Shown one piece after another: positions 52,701 through 64,000 of a DNA stretch of 64,000 nt (positions are counted from its first letter, which is position 1; each line of letters opens with the position of its first letter). Origin of the DNA: Auanema rhodensis (taxonomy: Eukaryota; Nematoda; Chromadorea; Rhabditida; Rhabditidae). A program made the translations under genes and the position numbers. The stretch is from positions 4,474,501 to 4,538,500 of the forward strand of contig OZ059900.1 in assembly GCA_964057225.1 (NCBI GenBank), read 5' to 3'. Under the pieces are notes generated by a model, which ran no database searches, was not told the DNA's origin, and worked only from the letters and a program-made list of their open reading frames with translations.

Positions 52701-53024
52701 ATCCGAGTTACAAATCAAGATCACTTTCTTTGGATACTTAGGTGGTATAGCTACCTGTTCACAAAAAATTGGAAGTCCTGGTTACCATGCATCAAACCCA
52801 TTAAGATAGTGTTTCTAGACTACTATAACCATGGGAAATTCATTTAAGTTCACAGTATTCTTCCATCTTTAACGGTATCCGAGTTACAAATCAAGATCAC
52901 TTTCTTTGGATACTTAGGTGGTATAGCTACCTGTTCACAAAAAATTGGAAGTCTTGGTTACCATGCATCACATCCTTTGAGATAGTGTTTCTAGACTAAT
53001 ATGACCATGGGGACTTCATTAAAA
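49766..53024 (+). repeat. Paralogous segment F' J attaaactt F' D E, 2289 bp offset
   Basis: Units from 49766 to about 50735 recur at 52055 to about 53024 (13 monomers plus one base). The private attaaacttcac is at 50201 and 52490. The second copy has ctactataacc where the first has ctaatataacc, and three consecutive F' monomers precede it (51703-52230). The same F' and J string is at about 40.8-41.8, 46.1-47.0, 57.9-58.5 and 61.4-62.2 kb, making it a mobile module within domain 3. Confidence 0.75.
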
Positions 53025-55417
53025 TTAACAGTATTCTTCTATCTTCAACGGTATCCGAGTTACAGATCAAGATCACTTTCTTTGGATACTTAGGTGATAT
53101 AGCTACCTGTTCACAAAAAATTGGAAGTCCTATTTACCATGCATCAAACACAATACGATAGTGTTTCTAGACTAATATGACCATGGGGACTTCATTAAAA
53201 TTAACAGTATTCTTTTATCTTTAACGGTATCCGAGTTACAAATCAAGATCACTTTCTTTGGATACTTAGGTGGTATAGCTACCTGTTCACAAAAAATTGG
53301 AAGTCTTGGTTACCATGCATCAAATCCTTTAAGATAGTGTTTCTAGACTAATATAACCATGGGGACTTCATTAAATTTCACAGTATTCTTCTATCTTCAA
53401 CGGTATCCGAGTTACAAATCAAGATCACTTTCTTTGGATACTTAGGTGGTATAGCTACCTGTTCACAAAAAATTGGAAGTCCTGGTTACCATGCATCAAA
53501 CCCATTAAGATTGTGTTTCTAGACTAATATGACCATGATGACTTCATTAAATTTCACAGTATTCTTCTATCTTCAACGGTATCCGAGTTACAAATCAAGA
53601 TCACTTTCTTTGGATACTTAGGTGGTATAGCTACCTGTTCACAAAAAATTGGAAGTCTTGGTTACCATGCATCAAATCCTTTAAGATAGTGTTTCTAGAC
53701 TAATATAACCATGGGGACTTCATTAAATTTCACAGTATTCTTCTATCTTCAACGGTATCCGAGTTACAAATCAAGATCACTTTCTTTGGATACTTAGGTG
53801 GTATAGCTACCTGTTCACAAAAAATTGGAAGTCCTGGTTACCATGCATCAAACCCATTAAGATTGTGTTTCTAGACTAATATGACCATGATGACTTCATT
53901 AAATTTCACAGTATTCTTCTATCTTCAACGGTATCCGAGTTACAAATCAAGATCACTTTCTTTGGATACTTAGGTGGTATAGCTACCTGTTCACAAAAAA
54001 TTGGAAGTCTTGGTTACCATGCATCACATCCTTTGAGATAGTGTTTCTAGACTAATATGACCATGGGGACTTCATTAAAATTCACAGTATTCTTCCATCT
54101 TTAACGGTATCCGAGTTACAAATCAAGATCACTTTCTTTGGATACTTAGGTGGTATAGCTACCTGTTCACAAAAAATTGGAAGTCCTGGTTACCATGCAT
54201 CAAACCCATTAAGATAGTGTTTCTAGACTACTATAACCATGGGAAATTCATTTAAGTTCACAGTATTCTTCCATCTTTAACGGTATCCGAGTTACAAATC
54301 AAGATCACTTTCTTTGGATACTTAGGTGGTATAGCTACCTGTTCACAAAAAATTGGAAGTCTTGGTTACCATGCATCACATCCTTTGAGATAGTGTTTCT
54401 AGACTAATATGACCATGGGGACTTCATTAAAATTAACAGTATTCTTCTATCTTCAACGGTATCCGAGTTACAGATCAAGATCACTTTCTTTGGATACTTA
54501 GGTGATATAGCTACCTGTTCACAAAAAATTGGAAGTCCTATTTACCATGCATCAAACACAATACGATAGTGTTTCTAGACTAATATGACCATGGGGACTT
54601 CATTAAAATTAACAGTATTCTTTTATCTTTAACGGTATCCGAGTTACAAATCAAGATCACTTTCTTTGGATACTTAGGTGGTATAGCTACCTGTTCACAA
54701 AAAATTGGAAGTCTTGGTTACCATGCATCAAATCCTTTAAGATAGTGTTTCTAGACTAATATAACCATGGGGACTTCATTAAATTTCACAGTATTCTTCT
54801 ATCTTCAACGGTATCCGAGTTACAAATCAAGATCACTTTCTTTGGATACTTAGGTGGTATAGCTACCTGTTCACAAAAAATTGGAAGTCCTGGTTACCAT
54901 GCATCAAACCCATTAAGATTGTGTTTCTAGACTAATATGACCATGATGACTTCATTAAATTTCACAGTATTCTTCTATCTTCAACGGTATCCGAGTTACA
55001 AATCAAGATCACTTTCTTTGGATACTTAGGTGGTATAGCTACCTGTTCACAAAAAATTGGAAGTCTTGGTTACCATGCATCAAATCCTTTAAGATAGTGT
55101 TTCTAGACTAATATAACCATGGGGACTTCATTAAATTTCACAGTATTCTTCTATCTTCAACGGTATCCGAGTTACAAATCAAGATCACTTTCTTTGGATA
55201 CTTAGGTGGTATAGCTACCTGTTCACAAAAAATTGGAAGTCCTGGTTACCATGCATCAAACCCATTAAGATTGTGTTTCTAGACTAATATGACCATGATG
55301 ACTTCATTAAATTTCACAGTATTCTTCTATCTTCAACGGTATCCGAGTTACAAATCAAGATCACTTTCTTTGGATACTTAGGTGGTATAGCTACCTGTTC
55401 ACAAAAAATTGGAAGTC
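52690..55417 (+). repeat. Eight-monomer HOR, 1408 bp, about 1.9 copies
   Basis: The private tactataacc lies at 52821 and 54229, 1408 bp apart (8 x 176). Similarity begins near 52690, where the upstream monomer reads cttctatc against cttccatc, and ends at 55417, where an E-type monomer is replaced by an accca type. The B C B C module is contained in each copy. Confidence 0.85.
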
Positions 55418-55824
55418 CTGGTTACCATGCATCAAACCCATTAAGATTGTGTTTCTAGACTAATATAACCATGGGGACTTCATTAAATTTCACAGTATTC
55501 TTCTATCTTCAACGGTATCCGAGTTACAAATCAAGATCACTTTCTTTGGATACTTAGGTGGTATAGCTACCTGTTCACAAAAAATTGGAAGTCCTGGTTA
55601 CCATGCATCGAACCCATTAAGATTGTGTTTCTAGACTAATATGACCATGGGAAATTCATTTAAGTTCACAGTAGTCTTCTATCTTTAACGGTATCCGAGT
55701 TACAAATCAAGATCACTTTCTTTGGATACTTAGGTGGTATAGCTACCTGTTCACAAAAAATTGGAAGTCCTGGTTACCATGCATCAAACCCATTAAGATA
55801 GTGTTTCTAGACTAATATGACCAT

Positions 55825-58800
55825 GGGGACTTCATTAAAATTAACAGTATTCTTCTATCTTCAACGGTATCCGAGTTACAAATCAAGATCACTTTCTTTG
55901 GATACTTAGGTGGTTTAGCTACCTGTTCACAAAAAATTGGAAGTCCTGGTTACCATGCATCAAACCCATTAAGATTGTGTTTCTAGACTAATATGACCAT
56001 GATGACTTCATTAAATTTCACAGTATTCTTCTATCTTCAACGGTATCCGAGTTACAAATCAAGATCACTTTCTTTGGATACTTAGGTGGTATAGCTACCT
56101 GTTCACAAAAAATTGGAAGTCCTGGTTACCATGCATCAAACCCATTAAGATTGTGTTTCTAGACTAATATGACCATGGGGACTTCATTAAAATTCACAGT
56201 ATTCTTCCATCTTTAACGGTATCCGAGTTACAAATCAAGATCACTTTCTTTGGATACTTAGGTGGTATAGCTACCTGTTCACAAAAAATTGGAAGTCCTA
56301 TTTACCATGCATCAAACACAATACGCTAGTGTTTCTAGACTAAAATGACCATGGGGATTTCATTAAAATTAACAGTATTCTTTTATCTTTAACGGTATCC
56401 GAGTTACAAATCAAGATCACTCTCTTTGGATACTTAGGTGGTATAGCTACCTGTTCACAAAAAATTGGAAGTCTTGGTTACCATGCATCAAACACAATAC
56501 GATAGTGTTTCTAGACTAATATAACCATGGGGACTTTATTAAAATTAACAGTATTCTTCTATCTTCAACGGTATCCGAGTTACAAATCAAGATCACTTTC
56601 TTTGGATACTTAGGTGGTATAGCTACCTGTTCACAAAAAATTGGAAGTCCTGGTTACCATGCATCAAACCCATTAAGATTGTGTTTCTAGACTAATATGA
56701 CCATGGGAAATTCATTTAAGTTCACAGTATTCTTCCATCTTTAACGGTATCCGAGTTACAAATCAAGATCACTTTCTTTGGATACTTAGGTGGTATAGCT
56801 ACCTGTTCACAAAAAATTGGAAGTCTTGGTTACCATGCATCACATCCTTTGAGATAGTGTTTCTAGACTAATATGACCATGGGGACTTCATTAAAATTCA
56901 CAGTATTCTTCCATCTTTAACGGTATCCGAGTTACAAATCAAGATCACTTTCTTTGGATACTTAGGTGGTATAGCTACCTGTTCACAAAAAATTGGAAGT
57001 CCTGGTTACCATGCATCAAACCCATTAAGATTGTGTTTCTAGACTAATATGACCATGAGAAATTAATTTAAGTTCACAGTATTCTTCTATCTTTAACGGT
57101 ATCCGAGTTACAAATCAAGATCACTTTCTTTGGATACTTAGGTGGTATAGCTACCTGTTCACAAAAAATTGGAAGTCCTATTTACCCATGCATCAAACAC
57201 AATACGATAGTGTTTCTAGACTAATATGACCATGGGGAGTTCATTAAAATTAACAGTATTCTTTTATCTTTAACGGTATCCGAGTTACAAATCAAGATCA
57301 CTCTCTTTGGATACTTAGGTGGTATAGCTACCTGTTCACAAAAAATTGGAAGTCTTGGTTACCATGCATCAAATCCTTTAAGATAGTGTTTCTAGACTAA
57401 TATAACCATGGAGACTTCATTAAATTTCACAGTATTCTTCTATCTTCAACGGTATCCGAGTTACAAATCAAGATCACTTTCTTTGGATACTTAGGTGGTA
57501 TAGCTACCTGTTCACAAAAAATTGGAAGTCGTGGTTACCATGCATCAAACACAATAAGATAGTGTTTCTAGACTAATATAACCATGGGGACTTCATTAAA
57601 ATTAACAGTATTCTTCTATCTTCAACGGTATCCGAGTTACAGATCAAGATCACTTTCTTTGGATACTTAGGTGATATAGCTACCTGTTCACAAAAAATTG
57701 GAAGTCCTATTTACCATGCATCAAACACAATACGATAGTGTTTCTAGACTAATATGACCATGATGACTTCATTAAATTTCACAGTATTCTTCTATCTTCA
57801 ACGGTATCCGAGTTACAAATCAAGATCACTTTCTTTGGATACTTAGGTGGTATAGCTACCTGTTCACAAAAAATTGGAAGTCTTGGTTACCATGCATCAA
57901 ACCCATTAAGATTGTGTTTCTAGACTAATATGACCATGAGAAATTCATTTAAGTTCACAGTAAGTTTTCTATCTTTAACGGTATCCGAGTTACAAATCAA
58001 GATCACTTTCTTTGGATACTTAGGTGGTATAGCTACCTGTTCACAAAAAATTGGAAGTCCTGGTTACCATGCATCGAACCCATTAAGATTGTGTTTCTAG
58101 ACTAATATGACCATGGGAAATTCATTTAAGTTCACAGTAGTCTTCTATCTTTAACGGTATCCGAGTTACAAATCAAGATCACTTTCTTTGGATACTTAGG
58201 TGGTATAGCTACCTGTTCACAAAAAATTGGAAGTCTTGGTTACCATGCATCAAATCCTTTAAGATAGTGTTTCTAGACTAATATAACCATGGGGACTTCA
58301 TTAAACTTCACAGTATTCTTTTATCTTTAACGGTATCCGAGTTACAAATCAAGATCACTTTCTTTGGATACTTAGGTGGTATAGCTACCTGTTCACAAAA
58401 AATTGGAAGTCCTGGTTACCATGCATCAAACCCATTAAGATTGTGTTTCTAGACTAATATGACCATGAGAAATTCATTTAAGTTCACAGTATTCTTCTAT
58501 CTTTAACGGTATCCGAGTTACAAATCAAGATCACTTTCTTTGGATACTTAGGTGGTATAGCTACCTGTTCACAAAAAATTGGAAGTCTTGGTTACCATGC
58601 ATCAAATCCTTTAAGATAGTGTTTCTAGACTAATATAACCATGGAGACTTTATTAAATTTCACAGTATTCTTCTATCTTCAACGGTATCCGAGTTACAAA
58701 TCAAGATCACTTTCTTTGGATACTTAGGTGGTATAGCTACCTGTTCACAAAAAATTGGAAGTCCTGGTTACCATGCATCAAACACAATACGATAGTGTTT

Positions 58801-60505
58801 CTAGACTAATATGACCATGGGGAGTTCATTAAAATTAACAGTATTCTTTTATCTTTAACGGTATCCGAGTTACAAATCAAGATCACTCTCTTTGGATACT
58901 TAGGTGGTATAGCTACCTGTTCACAAAAAATTGGAAGTCTTGGTTACCATGCATCAAATCCTTTAAGATAGTGTTTCTAGACTAATATAACCATGGGGAC
59001 TTCATTAAAATTAACAGTATTCTTCTATCTTCAACGGTATCCGAGTTACAAATCAAGATCACTTTCTTTGGATACTTAGGTGGTTTAGCTACCTGTTCAC
59101 AAAAAATTGGAAGTCCTGGTTACCATGCATCAAACCCATTAAGATTGTGTTTCTAGACTAATATGACCATGATGACTTCATTAAATTTCACAGTATTCTT
59201 CTATCTTCAACGGTATCCGAGTTACAAATCAAGATCACTTTCTTTGGATACTTAGGTGGTATAGCTACCTGTTCACAAAAAATTGGAAGTCCTGGTTACC
59301 ATGCATCAAACCCATTAAGATTGTGTTTCTAGACTAATATGACCATGGGGACTTCATTAAAATTCACAGTATTCTTCCATCTTTAACGGTATCCGAGTTA
59401 CAAATCAAGATCACTTTCTTTGGATACTTAGGTGGTATAGCTACCTGTTCACAAAAAATTGGAAGTCCTATTTACCATGCATCAAACACAATACGCTAGT
59501 GTTTCTAGACTAAAATGACCATGGGGATTTCATTAAAATTAACAGTATTCTTTTATCTTTAACGGTATCCGAGTTACAAATCAAGATCACTCTCTTTGGA
59601 TACTTAGGTGGTATAGCTACCTGTTCACAAAAAATTGGAAGTCTTGGTTACCATGCATCAAACACAATACGATAGTGTTTCTAGACTAATATAACCATGG
59701 GGACTTCATTAAAATTAACAGTATTCTTCTATCTTCAACGGTATCCGAGTTACAAATCAAGATCACTTTCTTTGGATACTTAGGTGGTATAGCTACCTGT
59801 TCACAAAAAATTGGAAGTCCTGGTTACCATGCATCAAACCCATTAAGATTGTGTTTCTAGACTAATATGACCATGGGAAATTCATTTAAGTTCACAGTAT
59901 TCTTCCATCTTTAACGGTATCCGAGTTACAAATCAAGATCACTTTCTTTGGATACTTAGGTGGTATAGCTACCTGTTCACAAAAAATTGGAAGTCTTGGT
60001 TACCATGCATCACATCCTTTGAGATAGTGTTTCTAGACTAATATGACCATGGGGACTTCATTAAAATTCACAGTATTCTTCCATCTTTAACGATATCCGA
60101 GTTACAAATCAAGATCACTTTCTTTGGATACTTAGGTGGTATAGCTACCTGTTCACAAAAAATTGGAAGTCCTGGTTACCATGCATCAAACCCATTAAGA
60201 TTGTGTTTCTAGACTAATATGACCATGAGAAATTAATTTAAGTTCACAGTATTCTTCTATCTTTAACGGTATCCGAGTTACAAATCAAGATCACTTTCTT
60301 TGGATACTTAGGTGGTATAGCTACCTGTTCACAAAAAATTGGAAGTCCTATTTACCCATGCATCAAACACAATACGATAGTGTTTCTAGACTAATATGAC
60401 CATGGGGAGTTCATTAAAATTAACAGTATTCTTTTATCTTTAACGGTATCCGAGTTACAAATCAAGATCACTCTCTTTGGATACTTAGGTGGTATAGCTA
60501 CCTGT
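55825..60505 (+). repeat. Paralogous 1.5-kb segments 3170 bp apart
   Basis: Sequence 55825-57335 recurs at 58995-60505. The ggtggtttagc marker is at 55909 and 59079, and the 177-bp G ends at the same relative place. The order is the ggttt monomer, C, an accca/gggg form, A with acgctagtg, A'', D, E, F, G. The string also matches the 13-mer region at 35.6-36.5 kb and 37.9-38.8 kb in part. A private cgatatccg at about 60091 marks the right copy, and ggactttatt at about 56532 the left. Confidence 0.75.
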
Positions 60506-62690
60506 TCACAAAAAATTGGAAGTCCTATTTACCATGCATCAAACACAATACGATAGTGTTTCTAGACTAATATGACCATGGGGACTTCATTAAAATTAAC
60601 AGTATTCTTTTATCTTTAACGGTATCCGAGTTACAAATCAAGATCACTTTCTTTGGATACTTAGGTGGTATAGCTACCTGTTCACAAAAAATTGGAAGTC
60701 TTGGTTACCATGCATCAAATCCTTTAAGATAGTGTTTCTAGACTAATATAACCATGGGGACTTCATTAAATTTCACAGTGTTCTTCTATCTTCAACGGTA
60801 TCCGAGTTACAAATCAAGATCACTTTCTTTGGATACTTAGGTGGTATAGCTACCTGTTCACAAAAAATTGGAAGTCCTGGTTACCATGCATCAAACCCAT
60901 TAAGATTGTGTTTCTAGACTAATATGACCATGATGACTTCATTAAATTTCACAGTATTCTTCTATCTTCAACGGTATCCGAGTTACAAATCAAGATCACT
61001 TTCTTTGGATACTTAGGTGGTATAGCTACCTGTTCACAAAAAATTGGAAGTCTTGGTTACCATGCATCAAATCCTTTAAGATAGTGTTTCTAGACTAATA
61101 TAACCATGGGGACTTCATTAAATTTCACAGTATTCTTCTATCTTCAACGGTATCCGAGTTACAAATCAAGATCACTTTCTTTGGATACTTAGGTGGTATA
61201 GCTACCTGTTCACAAAAAATTGGAAGTCCTGGTTACCATGCATCAAACCCATTAAGATTGTGTTTCTAGACTAATATGACCATGATGACTTCATTAAATT
61301 TCACAGTATTCTTCTATCTTCAACGGTATCCGAGTTACAAATCAAGATCACTTTCTTTGGATACTTAGGTGGTATAGCTACCTGTTCACAAAAAATTGGA
61401 AGTCCTGGTTACCATGCATCAAACCCATTAAGATTGTGTTTCTAGACTAATATGACCATGAGAAATTCATTTAAGTTCACAGTATTCTTCTATCTTTAAC
61501 GGTATCCGAGTTACAAATCAAGATCACTTTCTTTGGATACTTAGGTGGTATAGCTACCTGTTCACAAAAAATTGGAAGTCCTGGTTACCATGCATCAAAC
61601 CCATTAAGATTGTGTTTCTAGACTAATATGACCATGAGAAATTCATTTAAGTTCACAGTAAGTTTTCTATCTTTAACGGTATCCGAGTTACAAATCAAGA
61701 TCACTTTCTTTGGATACTTAGGTGGTATAGCTACCTGTTCACAAAAAATTGGAAGTCCTGGTTACCATGCATCGAACCCATTAAGATTGTGTTTCTAGAC
61801 TAATATGACCATGGGAAATTCATTTAAGTTCACAGTAGTCTTCTATCTTTAACGGTATCCGAGTTACAAATCAAGATCACTTTCTTTGGATACTTAGGTG
61901 GTATAGCTACCTGTTCACAAAAAATTGGAAGTCTTGGTTACCATGCATCAAATCCTTTAAGATAGTGTTTCTAGACTAATATAACCATGGGGACTTCATT
62001 AAACTTCACAGTATTCTTTTATCTTTAACGGTATCCGAGTTACAAATCAAGATCACTTTCTTTGGATACTTAGGTGGTATAGCTACCTGTTCACAAAAAA
62101 TTGGAAGTCCTGGTTACCATGCATCAAACCCATTAAGATTGTGTTTCTAGACTAATATGACCATGAGAAATTCATTTAAGTTCACAGTATTCTTCTATCT
62201 TTAACGGTATCCGAGTTACAAATCAAGATCACTTTCTTTGGATACTTAGGTGGTATAGCTACCTGTTCACAAAAAATTGGAAGTCTTGGTTACCATGCAT
62301 CAAATCCTTTAAGATAGTGTTTCTAGACTAATATAACCATGGAGACTTTATTAAATTTCACAGTATTCTTCTATCTTCAACGGTATCCGAGTTACAAATC
62401 AAGATCACTTTCTTTGGATACTTAGGTGGTATAGCTACCTGTTCACAAAAAATTGGAAGTCCTGGTTACCATGCATCAAACACAATACGATAGTGTTTCT
62501 AGACTAATATGACCATGGGGAGTTCATTAAAATTAACAGTATTCTTTTATCTTTAACGGTATCCGAGTTACAAATCAAGATCACTCTCTTTGGATACTTA
62601 GGTGGTATAGCTACCTGTTCACAAAAAATTGGAAGTCTTGGTTACCATGCATCAAATCCTTTAAGATAGTGTTTCTAGACTAATATAACC
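57885..62690 (+). repeat. Paralogous 1.1-kb segments 3698 bp apart with an odd indel
   Basis: Sequence 57885 to about 58990 recurs at 61583 to about 62690. Both carry an unusual cagtaagttttctatc (57962 and 61660), one base longer than the usual cagtattcttctatc, which gives a second class of 177-bp monomer. J and the attaaacttcac monomer follow in each. The intervening 2.6 kb does not match, so this is a segment copied within the array rather than a full tandem duplication. Confidence 0.75.
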
Positions 62691-62899
62691 ATGGAGACTT
62701 TATCAAATTTCACAGTATTCTTCTATCTTCAACGGTATCCGAGTTACAAATCAAGATCACTTTCTTTGGATACTTAGGTGGTATAGCTACCTGTTCACAA
62801 AAAATTGGAAGTCCTGGTTACCATGCATCAAACCCATTAAGATAGTGTTTCTAGACTAATATAACCATGGGAAATTCATTTAAGTTCACAGTATTCTTC

Positions 62900-64000
62900 C
62901 ATCTTTAACGGTATCCGAGTTACAAATCAAGATCACTTTCTTTGGATACTTAGGTGGTATAGCTACCTGTTCACAAAAAATTGGAAGTCCTGGTTACCAT
63001 GCATCAAACCCATTAAGATAGTGTTTCTAGACTAATATAACCATGGGAAATTCATTTAAGTTCACAGTATTCTTCCATCTTTAACGGTATCCGAGTTACA
63101 AATCAAGATCACTTTCTTTGGATACTTAGGTGGTATAGCTACCTGTTCACAAAAAATTGGAAGTCTTGGTTACCATGCATCACATCCTTTGAGATAGTGT
63201 TTCTAGACTAATATGACCATGGGGACTTCATTAAAATTCACAGTATTCTTCCATCTTTAACAGTATCCGAGTTACAAATCAAGATCACTTTCTTTGGATA
63301 CTTAGGTGGTATAGCTACCTGTTCACAAAAAATTGGAAGTCCTGGTTACCATGCATCAAACCCATTAAGATTGTGTTTCTAGACTAATATGACCATGAGA
63401 AATTAATTTAAGTTCACAGTATTCTTCTATCTTTAACGGTATCCGAGTTACAAATCAAGATCACTTTCTTTGGATACTTAGGTGGTATAGCTACCTGTTC
63501 ACAAAAAATTGGAAGTCCTATTTACCCATGCATCAAACACAATACGATAGTGTTTCTAGACTAATATGACCATGGGGAGTTCATTAAAATTAACAGTATT
63601 CTTTTATCTTTAACGGTATCCGAGTTACAAATCAAGATCACTCTCTTTGAATACTTAGGTGGTATAGCTACCTGTTCACAAAAAATTGGAAGTCTTGGTT
63701 ACCATGCATCAAATCCTTTAAGATAGTGTTTCTAGACTAATATAACCATGGAGACTTTATTAAATTTCACAGTATTCTTCTATCTTCAACGGTATCCGAG
63801 TTACAAATCAAGATCACTTTCTTTGGATACTTAGGTGGTATAGCTACCTGTTCACAAAAAATTGGAAGTCGTGGTTACCATGCATCAAACACAATAAGAT
63901 AGTGTTTCTAGACTAATATAACCATGGGGACTTCATTAAAATTAACAGTATTCTTCTATCTTCAACGGTATCCGAGTTACAAATCAAGATCACTTTCTTT
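62900..64000 (+). repeat. Terminal segment paralogous to 50.4-51.5 kb
   Basis: The last kilobase has the order D E F G H I. The E monomer carries a private aacagtatcc (63262), seen otherwise at 50761, and the H monomer reads gagactttatt as at 51.2 kb, so the two segments are related (offset 12501 bp). The final I monomer reads ttacaaatc, unlike the ttacagatc of the I copy at 51.4 kb. A private tttgaatac in the G monomer at about 63648 and tatcaaattt at about 62702 are single-copy changes. The array continues past the window. Confidence 0.7.

Larger units (their letters stand above)
34161..64000 (+). repeat. Satellite array domain 3, 176-bp monomers back in + orientation
   Basis: About 170 monomers in the + direction follow the second junction and run off the right edge of the window at phase about 149. 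The repertoire includes types A to I plus J, which is tcgaaccca with gtagtcttc. J is repeated in domain 3 (35.3, 37.6, 41.3, 42.9, 46.6, 49.9, 52.2, 55.6, 58.0 and 61.7 kb). The tcgaaccca half alone is seen once near the end of domain 2, at about 33855. G-type monomers here all read gagttcatt. A 30-mer HOR, a 13-mer, an 8-mer and several scattered 1-1.6 kb paralogous segments make up the fine structure. No gene or unique sequence interrupts the array. Confidence 0.97.

Noticed and set aside
1-64000. Protein-coding genes or long open reading frames
   Set aside because: Every monomer has stops in all three forward frames (phases 58, 63, 68) and all three reverse frames (phases 57, 62, 82), and 176 is not a multiple of three, so no frame crosses a monomer.
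1-64000. CRISPR array, because conserved blocks alternate with variable ones
   Set aside because: The conserved block is about 82 bp or more, the variable part falls into about ten recurring haplotypes rather than unique spacers, there are no cas genes, and orientation flips inside the array.

Overview
The whole 64 kb window is one uninterrupted tandem satellite array with about 364 copies of a monomer of about 176 bp (roughly 36% G+C). There are no genes, RNA genes, transposons or unique sequence. Such an array points to a eukaryotic chromosome, most plausibly centromeric or pericentromeric heterochromatin. The monomer length is close to one nucleosome repeat and typical of plant and animal centromeric satellites, but I do not recognise the family and cannot name the organism. 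It does not resemble, as far as I can recall them, human alpha satellite, Arabidopsis CEN178/180, or rice and maize CentO/CentC, and I see no CENP-B-box-like motif.

The window has three orientation domains. Domain 1 (1-10854) runs in the + orientation. Domain 2 (10855 to about 34155, about 23.3 kb) carries the same monomer reverse-complemented. Domain 3 (about 34161-64000) is + again. Both switches are single-base-scale junctions. At 10854/10855 the array stops in one part of the monomer and restarts inverted in another. At 34151-34180 there is a short patchwork with a few unexplained bases and a micro-duplication, which looks like template switching.

I define monomer phase 1 as the 't' of tcacaaaaaattgg. 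Each monomer has a near-invariant part (phase about 114 through 19 of the next monomer, about 82 bp, plus short islands at 25-35 and 50-67) and a variable part (phases 20-24, 36-49, 69, 76-93, 104-113). The variable positions fall into about ten recurring haplotypes, named A to J here. Strings of these types form many local higher-order repeats (HORs) of different size: nested 3/5/6/9-mers at 1.4-4.2 kb, a 6-mer at 6-8 kb, a 10-mer at 11.3-14.9 kb, a 9-mer at 18.5-21.9 kb, nested 4/7/11-mers at 24-27 kb, a 12-mer repeated three times at 26.85-33.2 kb, a 13-mer at 34.4-38.8 kb, a 30-mer (5282 bp) repeated twice at 37.3-47.8 kb, and an 8-mer at 52.7-55.4 kb. No single HOR covers the window. It reads as an actively and locally amplifying array.

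The most interesting signals are the two inversion junctions, their use of the same part of the monomer, and variants that are private to the inverted block plus the last kilobase of domain 1. Together they suggest that domain 2 was seeded by a fold-back event near 10.2 kb and then amplified and homogenised largely on its own.
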